Source: Muribaculum gordoncarteri (GTDB lineage Bacteria; Bacteroidota; Bacteroidia; Bacteroidales; Muribaculaceae). From it: a DNA stretch of 64,000 bases. The notes under the pieces were generated by a model. It saw only the letters and a list, made by a program, of their open reading frames with translations, did not search any database and was not told the origin of the DNA. Of the stretch, positions 28,299 to 34,581 are shown one piece after another (position 1 is the stretch's first letter; each line of letters starts with the position of its first letter). Where the stretch lies: contig NZ_CP039393.1 in the NCBI RefSeq assembly GCF_004803695.1, positions 930,001 through 994,000 of the forward strand, in the 5' to 3' direction. The translations under genes and the position numbers were made by a program.

Positions 28299-28868
28299 TT
28301 ATTCTTGCAGGTGATATACTTGCGGGGCCATGAGGACTTTGCAGCCGGGAAGGCCTTCGCGTATAAGGCTGTTGCAACGGGCGGTGTCGGTTGCCGCCTG
28401 CGATGTGGTCATCGGAAGCTCCACTATCTCGGTCACCTTGGCTCCGGGTATTATCGACTTTATGAGCTGTGACGCATCGGGGGCTGTTGACAGTGCCGAG
28501 TAACGGCTGTAGGTGTAGGAGGTGAATGCCGTAGTGGGGCTTATTCCCCGTCGGTCGAGGAGATATCCGTCGGCGAGAGGCAGGGGAGCTGACGCGCTGC
28601 TTATGTCGCTCGGGGCGGGATAGGATATGAGTTGACTGCCGTCGGCGTTCATCGTTACGGGTACATTGTCGTTGTAATTGCCGTTGGTCTTGTAGATGTG
28701 GGCCTTGGGCATTACGCCCGCCTGAGAGGGTGATGACATTGCGTTTTTGTGTTGGGCCGAAACTGAGGGGATGGGCGCGTTGTCGCGTCCATCCCTTTTT
28801 GTTGTCGAGCAGTTGACGGTCAGTAATGCCAATGCTATTACGACCGACTTGACTGTCAGATGTTTCAT
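28299..28868 (-). CDS. Putative lipoprotein translationally coupled to the C10 protease
   Basis: The protein has 189 residues from the ATG at 28868. The longer frame to 29093 only reads antisense-like into the protease C-terminus. Signal MKHLTVKSVVIALALLTVNC gives a lipobox with Cys20. The ATG overlaps the protease stop as ATGA, so the two are translated together. The mature part contains YKTNGNYNDNVPVTMNADG and SYPAP-rich stretches and a C-terminal alpha/beta segment. No family is recognised. In Bacteroides fragilis, C10 proteases are paired with small inhibitor proteins. A role as inhibitor or as companion is therefore possible, but it is based on position only. Confidence 0.75.
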   Translation of the reverse strand: MKHLTVKSVVIALALLTVNCSTTKRDGRDNAPIPSVSAQHKNAMSSPSQAGVMPKAHIYKTNGNYNDNVPVTMNADGSQLISYPAPSDISSASAPLPLADGYLLDRRGISPTTAFTSYTYSRYSALSTAPDASQLIKSIIPGAKVTEIVELPMTTSQAATDTARCNSLIREGLPGCKVLMAPQVYHLQE

Positions 28869-31303
28869 TGCTTTATAAGCCGTTTGGTGATTGTCTTGTT
28901 GCCGGTGACTATTCTCACGATGTAGATGCCCTGGGGCAGTGACGATACATTGAGGTCGATCGATGTCGACGAGCCGTTGACCGCCTGCTTCATTGCCTGT
29001 GAGCCGTTGAGTGTGAAGAGTTCTACCGAGGTTATGGGGCTGTCGGCGCTTATTGTAACGTTGTCGACGGCCGGGTTGGGGTAGAGGGTGCATCCTCCGT
29101 CATCGGTTATGTCTTCGATGCCGAGAGGCTTTGCAAGGGTGAATGACACCTTTGTGCGTGTGAGCTGGGTGCTGTTCTGGAACAGATAGGCCAGATAGGT
29201 CGAACCTACGGTTCCGTTGAGGAATGAACCGGTGGCTGTGAATGTCACGGTTTCACCCGCTTTGGCTGTAATGGGGTCGGTGTTGAATGCCGCTACCGAA
29301 GTGTTGCTTCCGCTTGCAAAGAGTGCCACTGTGAGTACATTGTTGAAGAATCCCGATTTGCAGGTCAATAAACCGGTGAATCTGATGTCGTTCATCGGCA
29401 CCGAATTGGCATTTTCATTGGCGAGCTTGAAGTCGTTGATGGTTATTTCGGTCGATGCGGTGCTGTACTCGACGGGAAGTCGGGCGCTTATTATTTCACC
29501 GTCCGACGACAAGAGCACCAAGTCGTAGGTTCCTGCCATCAGCTTGTCGGTGAACTTTGATGTATAGTTCAGCTTCATCGTTTCGTTGGCCGGGACATCA
29601 AGCAGCATGCTTTCCGATTGGGCGAGAACGTTATTGGTTCCGGTGCGCAGAAGTGCTGTCGATATGAAGTCGTAATATTCGCGTCCGCGGTTTTCGACAT
29701 TGGCTGTGATTGTGAATGTGGTGTTATAGAACAACGGTGTTTCGAGCTTCATGTCACTGATTGTGAAGTCGCTTGCTATGTCAGGCTCCGAGAACGAGAG
29801 GGTTGCCGGTGTTGCCGTGAGGTTGAGATAGGGGGTGTTGTATATGGGCATCAACACATCGTGCCATGTCTTGGCATCTTCTATATATACGGCAGGATAA
29901 ACTTTATAGGATCCGGTGACGGTTATTTGGTTGGAATTTATCTCGTAAGTGGAGTAACCGTAACCTGCTTCCATGGAGTTTTTATAATTGTTCGATTTTA
30001 TATAGGAGGCATTGCCTGATGCATTGACCAGCTTGAGGCCGTATACCACGTTATAGGTTTCGGTGCTGTAGTTGTAGAATCCGGTGAAGGTGAGGGCGGT
30101 GTTGGTGTTGCGTGACGATGTTTCGGGAGTCACTTCCCAGTTTTCACCCATGTAGAACATTATAGGTGCCTTTGAGCCCTCTTCGGCCTTCTTGATTCCC
30201 ACAATGGCTCCTTGTCCGTAATTGAATCCGCTTGCGCCGCCGCCTGTGCCCTGGCTGCCCGGGTCGAGAGCCGTGAGCTTGAAGTATCCGTCGCTCATTC
30301 CGCTCCATCCCCAGTTGATGTGGTAATATCCGTCGCGGTATCCGTCACACACAAATTCGTGTCCCACCTGGTTGTCTTGTCCTAAATTGGATATACCGTC
30401 GTAGAGTACCGGACGCTTGGCTGCGAGTTCGTTGTATATGATCTCCTCCCACTGGTTGATGCCGTAGCAGTCGCGCTGCAGGTAGGCCATCCCTTTGTCA
30501 TAGCCGAAATAGGTTGACAGAGCTCCGGGAATCTTTGATGACTGCGCTCCGCTGGCACCGGTGCCGTAGCCCATGTCGACACTTACGCCGCAGTTATACA
30601 TAAGCTTCGCTACAGCGTCATTCTGGGCTGTGGTGCTTGTCGAGGTGTACTCGTCGAGCATGTTGGCCCAGTCGTAGGCGGTGTTGAAGCTTGCCGAGAG
30701 AGTTTTCTTTTCGCCATTTTCGGTAGTCCAGGTGTAGGAGTGCGAGCCGGTGCCTCTTGTAGGCCATTCATGGTACTTCATCACCTGGGCCATGGCTGTT
30801 GCCACACAGCCGGTATAGGTGCGGGTCGACCCGACGAGCGGACATTTGTTGTTGTAAGGCGCTCCTTGGTCCCACTTTGTCTTCACGAGCGGAGCCACTT
30901 CGGTGCGTGACGACGATGAGCCTGCCTCGTAGCGGATTCCGCGTGCCGAAGCCCAAGCTATCTGTCGTTGGTAGCCTTCAATCCATGCCTTGAGGTTGTC
31001 GGGCATGTTGCGGGGGTCGAAATCTCCCTTGTCGGTATATCCAAGCAATGGAGCTGCGCAGTCGTCGGCCGACACTATCATATATCCGTCGCCGGCCGAT
31101 GCATTGAATATGTACAGGTCGGCATTGTCGTCGGTCTTGGCCGTGTAGACCAAATTTGACATCCGCGTCATGTCGACGGCTCTTGATTGAGGTCCTGCGG
31201 CCGTCCTGACACGGGCGAGCGCCTGCTCGGGGGTTAATTGCTCGGCTTGACAGTAGCCGGCAGTGATGATTGCGGAGAATAGAAGGAGTAAAGATTTCTT
31301 CAT
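28865..31303 (-). CDS. C10-family cysteine protease (SpeB/streptopain-like) with T9SS sorting domain
   Basis: The protein has 812 residues. The signal peptide covers 1-20. A SpeB-type inhibitory propeptide spans about 21-135 (GYMIVSADDCAAPLLGYTD). The catalytic domain has C166 (YTGCVATAMAQ), H315 (GHEFVCDGY), N330 and the NWGWSG signature at 330-335. Beta-sandwich domains follow. The last ~75 residues form a type A sorting domain: LYPNPAVDNVTI, then VELFTLNG and PQGIYIVRI ending KRLIKQ. It is probably secreted by T9SS and attached to the surface, consistent with porQ at 18.8 kb. A -7 box TATTTTTG lies on minus at 31328-31335. Confidence 0.93.
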   Translation of the reverse strand: MKKSLLLLFSAIITAGYCQAEQLTPEQALARVRTAAGPQSRAVDMTRMSNLVYTAKTDDNADLYIFNASAGDGYMIVSADDCAAPLLGYTDKGDFDPRNMPDNLKAWIEGYQRQIAWASARGIRYEAGSSSSRTEVAPLVKTKWDQGAPYNNKCPLVGSTRTYTGCVATAMAQVMKYHEWPTRGTGSHSYTWTTENGEKKTLSASFNTAYDWANMLDEYTSTSTTAQNDAVAKLMYNCGVSVDMGYGTGASGAQSSKIPGALSTYFGYDKGMAYLQRDCYGINQWEEIIYNELAAKRPVLYDGISNLGQDNQVGHEFVCDGYRDGYYHINWGWSGMSDGYFKLTALDPGSQGTGGGASGFNYGQGAIVGIKKAEEGSKAPIMFYMGENWEVTPETSSRNTNTALTFTGFYNYSTETYNVVYGLKLVNASGNASYIKSNNYKNSMEAGYGYSTYEINSNQITVTGSYKVYPAVYIEDAKTWHDVLMPIYNTPYLNLTATPATLSFSEPDIASDFTISDMKLETPLFYNTTFTITANVENRGREYYDFISTALLRTGTNNVLAQSESMLLDVPANETMKLNYTSKFTDKLMAGTYDLVLLSSDGEIISARLPVEYSTASTEITINDFKLANENANSVPMNDIRFTGLLTCKSGFFNNVLTVALFASGSNTSVAAFNTDPITAKAGETVTFTATGSFLNGTVGSTYLAYLFQNSTQLTRTKVSFTLAKPLGIEDITDDGGCTLYPNPAVDNVTISADSPITSVELFTLNGSQAMKQAVNGSSTSIDLNVSSLPQGIYIVRIVTGNKTITKRLIKQ

Positions 31304-31425
31304 ACAGTGGCATTAATTGTTATTCTGCAAAAATAGTTAAATTATGATATTTTTGCTAATCATATTCTATAAATATTAATGATAAATGAAGATGGTGGCA
31401 TAATTATATAATTTTACTTAATATA

Positions 31426-31458
31426 TTGGACTCATTTGGCGATTAGTGACTATATTTG
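31426..31458 (+). promoter_or_regulatory. Bacteroidetes-type promoter for the GH43 gene
   Basis: TTG (31426-31428) and TATATTTG (31451-31458) are 22 bases apart. The -7 box is strong, the spacing slightly long. Confidence 0.55.
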
Positions 31459-31476
31459 CACATAATACCTATTTAC

Positions 31477-31529
31477 GAAGAAGACAGTTCTAATATCCTT
31501 ATTTATTTTATGAAGAAGACAGTTCTAAT
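31477..31529 (+). repeat. 18-base direct repeat spanning the GH43 start codon
   Basis: GAAGAAGACAGTTCTAAT occurs at 31477-31494 and 31512-31529, a 35-base period. The second copy is codons 2-7 of the GH43 gene after ATG. The first copy is preceded by ACG where the second has ATG. It looks like a small tandem duplication of the gene start. Confidence 0.85.
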
Positions 31530-33585
31530 TATTGCACTCCTGATTTCGGCTATCGGTGCATTCGCCCAGACCAAATCATGGACGGCCGACAATGGCAACG
31601 GCACATTTACCAATCCTTTGATGTACGATGAATTTTCCGACCCTGACATATTGCGCGTGGGCGATGACTACTACCTCGTAGGCACTACTATGCACACTGT
31701 TCCCGGACTTGTGATACTTCACTCGCGCGACCTTGTAAACTGGGAGAATGTGGCTTACTGCTTCGACCGGTTTGACTTTGACGACGATGCATTTTCGCTT
31801 AAGAATGGAAAAGAGATTTACGGACAGGGTATATGGGCGCCTTGCATCCGCTATCATGACGGCAAGTTCTACATCTACTCCAATGTCAACGGCAAGGGGC
31901 TTCAGTGCTTTGTCAGCGACAAGATCGAGGGTCCGTGGAAACACATTAACATGAACGGTCGCATCTACGACCTCAGCGTCCTCTTTGACGATGACGGCAA
32001 GATATACGCAATACACGGCTACGGTGAGGTGAAGTGCACCGAGCTGAAGCCCGACATGAGCGGCCCGATTGAAGAAACCGAGCGCGTAATCATCCCCGAA
32101 GGCAGTGCTGTGGGCGAAGGCCATCACATGTACAAGATTGACGGAATGTACTATCTTATATCAACCGACTATGTTCCCAACGGACGCACACTCTGTTCGC
32201 GCTCCAAGAGCATCTGGGGACCCTATGAAACCTGTGTGATAACGGCCGATGAAACATTCGGTTACCACGCTTCGCCCATGACCGAGATTAAGGGTCGCAT
32301 CATGCCCGACGGATATCCTGTGAGCATCACGCCTCCCGATCCCGACAAGGTGAGGGCTTCCAACATTCATCAGGGCGGCATCGTGTCGACTCCCGACGGT
32401 CAGTGGTGGGCACTGCTCATGATGGACTTCCACTCGCTGGGACGCACCGTGACTCTGGCTCCTATCACCTGGAAGGACGGATGGCCCATGCTTGGTCTTG
32501 AGGGAAATCTCGGTCGCTCGCCCCGCACATGGCTGAAGCCCAACACTCCCTATCGCGACACCGAAGTGCCTCATGCTCCCTATGAGCGCAGCGACAACTT
32601 TGATGGAAAGACCCTTGCCCGTGTGTGGCAGTGGAATCACAATCCCGATGACAAGATGTGGAGCCTCACCGGCGGTAAGCTCCGATTGCGCACAATGCCT
32701 GCCGACCAGCTGATGTGGGCCCGCAACACTCTCACCCAGCGTGCAATAGGCCCCGAGTCAATAACCACTGTAGAACTTGATGTGAAGAATCTTAAGGACG
32801 GTGATGTGTGCGGACTCGGCAACATAAACGTTCCATGCTCATGGGCCGGAATTGTCAAGGATGGCAAGACGCTCACATTGCGTTGGTTTGAGCAGCTCGA
32901 CAACGACACTATCGACACTCCCGTCGTGCTTCCCGACAACCGTATATGGTTGCGATTTGTAGGTGATTTCGACAACGATAAGGGACACTATGCCTACTCA
33001 CTTGACGGAAAAGAGTTTCATCAGCTTGGACGCGAAATGACTTTGAGCTATCAGCTTATCACATTCCAGGGCGCACGCCTGTCGCTGTTTGCATTCAATA
33101 AGCTTGGAAAGAACGGTGGATATGCCGAGTTTGACAACTTTACCGTGGAGGAACCCAAGGCCGACCGCACCGGTTACATCCCGTTTGGCAAGACCTTCCG
33201 CATAATAAACGTGGCCACCGGTCTTCCGATGCACGCCACACCCCACGGACTCATGTATGACACGGCTGCCGACAATGATTCGCCGCAGACCCGCTTCCGT
33301 GTCATCGACCGTGGAAACGGAAAGGTGATTCTGCAGTGTGCCGATGGTCGTTACGTGTTCTCCTCCGGATTCGGTTTGCCGGGTGATGTTCGTTTAACCG
33401 ACGACATAAATCTTGCCGAAGAGTTCATGTGGCAGGACTATCTCAACCGTGAATTCATGCTCATGTCGATGCGCAATCACCGTTACGTAGGCAAGAGCCC
33501 CACAACCGGAAGTCCCTATTCGATGGACTACACCGGAGCCGATCCCGCTCGCCGCAACGGTGCTGTTCTTCGCTGGGAAGAATAA
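31510..33585 (+). CDS. Glycoside hydrolase family 43 (beta-xylosidase/arabinofuranosidase-like)
   Basis: The protein has 691 residues from the ATG at 31510, with signal peptide MKKTVLIIALLISAIGAFAQ. The five-blade propeller starts with EFSDPDILRVGDDYYLVGTT, whose D44 is the expected general base. The acid E203 lies in GEGHHMYKIDGMYYLIS. A second beta-sandwich domain (about 370-570, concanavalin-like, as in GH43 xylosidases) and a C-terminal RICIN/lectin-like repeat region (ADGRYVFSSGFG, NHRYVGKS) follow. It should act on xylan- or arabinan-derived side chains in the periplasm or at the surface. Codons end mostly in C or G, which suggests high expression. Upstream ATG 31456 overlaps the promoter. 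Confidence 0.92.
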   Translation: MKKTVLIIALLISAIGAFAQTKSWTADNGNGTFTNPLMYDEFSDPDILRVGDDYYLVGTTMHTVPGLVILHSRDLVNWENVAYCFDRFDFDDDAFSLKNGKEIYGQGIWAPCIRYHDGKFYIYSNVNGKGLQCFVSDKIEGPWKHINMNGRIYDLSVLFDDDGKIYAIHGYGEVKCTELKPDMSGPIEETERVIIPEGSAVGEGHHMYKIDGMYYLISTDYVPNGRTLCSRSKSIWGPYETCVITADETFGYHASPMTEIKGRIMPDGYPVSITPPDPDKVRASNIHQGGIVSTPDGQWWALLMMDFHSLGRTVTLAPITWKDGWPMLGLEGNLGRSPRTWLKPNTPYRDTEVPHAPYERSDNFDGKTLARVWQWNHNPDDKMWSLTGGKLRLRTMPADQLMWARNTLTQRAIGPESITTVELDVKNLKDGDVCGLGNINVPCSWAGIVKDGKTLTLRWFEQLDNDTIDTPVVLPDNRIWLRFVGDFDNDKGHYAYSLDGKEFHQLGREMTLSYQLITFQGARLSLFAFNKLGKNGGYAEFDNFTVEEPKADRTGYIPFGKTFRIINVATGLPMHATPHGLMYDTAADNDSPQTRFRVIDRGNGKVILQCADGRYVFSSGFGLPGDVRLTDDINLAEEFMWQDYLNREFMLMSMRNHRYVGKSPTTGSPYSMDYTGADPARRNGAVLRWEE

Positions 33586-33610
33586 ACGATAGAATTTTAA
33601 CCTGATATAG

Positions 33611-33649
33611 AAAGACTGCCGATGAGGATTCCCCTCGCCGGCAGTCTTT
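33611..33649 (+). terminator. Rho-independent terminator after the GH43 gene
   Basis: An 11-bp stem (33611-33621 with 33639-33649), apical partial pairing, then a T-rich tail (TTTTGTTTAT). Confidence 0.82.
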
Positions 33650-33669
33650 TGTTTATATGCACCCTGTAC

Positions 33670-33793
33670 TTAACCGCGGGTTGGCCGTAGGCCTACCCGT
33701 GGACGCGAACGACCCCTCGTCCCTCAACACTTTGCGGGTTGCACCCCATGCACCAGCAACCTCTGTCCTCCAACTCGGCACTAACCCGGGTAA
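33670..33793. repeat. GC-rich structured intergenic element with imperfect terminal inverted repeats
   Basis: About 124 bases, much richer in G and C than the AT-rich gap around it. The ends are TTAACCGCGGGTT (33670-33682) and, inverted, CTAACCCGGGTAA (33781-33793). An internal hairpin CGGGTtGGCC-gta-GGCCtACCCG covers 33677-33699. No coding frame with a start is seen. It resembles a dispersed REP/MITE-like sequence, but copy number cannot be tested here. Confidence 0.4.
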
Positions 33794-34008
33794 TATTCAC
33801 CCCTATCCATTTGTTACATACGAAACATAACGCTCAATCCTCGCCTCGGCATAACACACTATCCTCAAGCCCATTACCACAACCCTGCAAAATATCTGCG
33901 AAATGCGATTTGTAACATTTTTCATTTGCGAAATATTTGCGCAATCGAAAATTTGGATATTAAAGCCAATTTAACTCTCTTTGCAGAAACAAAAAAATCA
34001 CTCCGTAT

Positions 34009-34110
34009 ATGAAAAAAATACAAGCACGATTATCATTCTGTCAAGAATCTGTCAAGGCCCCCAAAATGAACTTGTCAAGGATTTGTCAAGGAAAAAATTT
34101 GCGAAGATAA
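34009..34110 (+). CDS. Mini-ORF 1 of the iterated module array
   Basis: 33 codons from ATG 34009 (MKKIQARLSFCQESVK…) to TAA 34108-34110. It follows a promoter-like pair by 25 bases. The 3' half is made of the two TGTCAAG repeat units, which read as SFCQES and SRICQGK. The stop lies between the -33 and -7 boxes of the next module. It may be a short leader peptide, a decayed gene start or simply the transcribed form of an operator. No family is recognised. Confidence 0.35.
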   Translation: MKKIQARLSFCQESVKAPKMNLSRICQGKNLRR

Positions 34111-34148
34111 CCCCATTTAACTTCATTTGCGGAAAAAATTAAACACAA

Positions 34149-34277
34149 ATGATAACAACTGCAATCCCGCGCCTCACGGCTTATCAACTAACACCAAGCA
34201 AGTTAAGCCGATTTTGCGAATTTTTGCGAAATTCACAATTGTTAAATCTTAAGCTTTGCGAATTTTTGCGAAATTGA
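34149..34277 (+). CDS. Mini-ORF 2 of the iterated module array
   Basis: 42 codons from ATG 34149 (MITTAIPRLTAYQLTPSK…) to TGA 34275-34277. The second half contains the TTTGCGAATTTTTGCGAA unit twice, which reads as CEFLRN repeated, the second copy being the very end of the peptide. It has the same position relative to the promoter boxes as mini-ORF 1. Translation is not proven. Confidence 0.35.
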   Translation: MITTAIPRLTAYQLTPSKLSRFCEFLRNSQLLNLKLCEFLRN

Positions 34278-34330
34278 AAACTTGCAAATATAAACAACGA
34301 TTCATTCCTTTGTATGCAAATAAAACGACA

Positions 34331-34486
34331 ATGAAACCATTCATCCCATTTTCAACACCCCGAAGCATGATGTTGAATTATATGATTAATCATCAGCGCA
34401 ATAACTATCAGCATGCACACTTTTTGCACACTGCCGGAATAGCTCATGTGCAAAATGCACACTTTTTGCACACTGAAAAATTTTGA
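34331..34486 (+). CDS. Mini-ORF 3 of the iterated module array
   Basis: 51 codons from ATG 34331 (MKPFIPFSTPRSMMLNYMI…) to TGA 34484-34486. The end carries the TGCACACTTTTTGCACACTG unit twice, read as AHFLHT repeated. The stop overlaps the -33 TTTG of module D. An ORF reading further upstream from 34256 runs through the previous operator and is not preferred. Confidence 0.35.
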   Translation: MKPFIPFSTPRSMMLNYMINHQRNNYQHAHFLHTAGIAHVQNAHFLHTEKF

Positions 34487-34581
34487 TTGATAAACTTATT
34501 TTACTCCCTTTGCAGCAATAAAAAACTTCAACCTGTATGAAAAATTCATCACTATTATTGATTATATGATTTTCATTCATC

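Larger units (their letters stand above)
33890..34536 (+). promoter_or_regulatory. Array of four iterated promoter/mini-ORF modules upstream of the TonB-dependent receptor
   Basis: Four modules follow one another, each with two repeat units, a -33 box, a -7 box and an ATG. Module A: units near 33896-33911 and 33926-33944, -33 TTTG 33952-33955, -7 TCTCTTTG 33976-33983, ATG 34009. B: TGTCAAG units 34039-34057 and 34072-34091, TTTG 34098-34101, TTCATTTG 34122-34129, ATG 34149. C: TTTGCGAA units 34214-34232 and 34256-34274, TTG 34282-34284, TTCCTTTG 34305-34312, ATG 34331. D: TGCACAC units 34414-34432 and 34456-34474, TTTG 34482-34485, TCCCTTTG 34505-34512, ATG 34537. Box spacing is 19-20 in all four. 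The fourth ATG belongs to the receptor. Confidence 0.7.

Noticed and set aside
28869-29093. N-terminal extension of the coupled lipoprotein
   Set aside because: The extension is the +1 frame of the protease sorting domain, rich in Arg/His/Gln. The lipobox start at 28868 with ATGA coupling is far better.
31576-32127. 183-codon minus-strand frame inside the GH43 gene
   Set aside because: Antisense to the conserved propeller; no motif.
33890-34480. CRISPR array in front of the receptor
   Set aside because: Repeats come in pairs of different sequence, not as identical repeats with unique spacers, and no cas gene is near. The promoter/ATG pattern explains them better.
34256-34486. 76-codon frame starting at 34256
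   Set aside because: It begins inside an operator-like repeat unit and reads through the module C promoter. The ATG at 34331 fits the promoter spacing.
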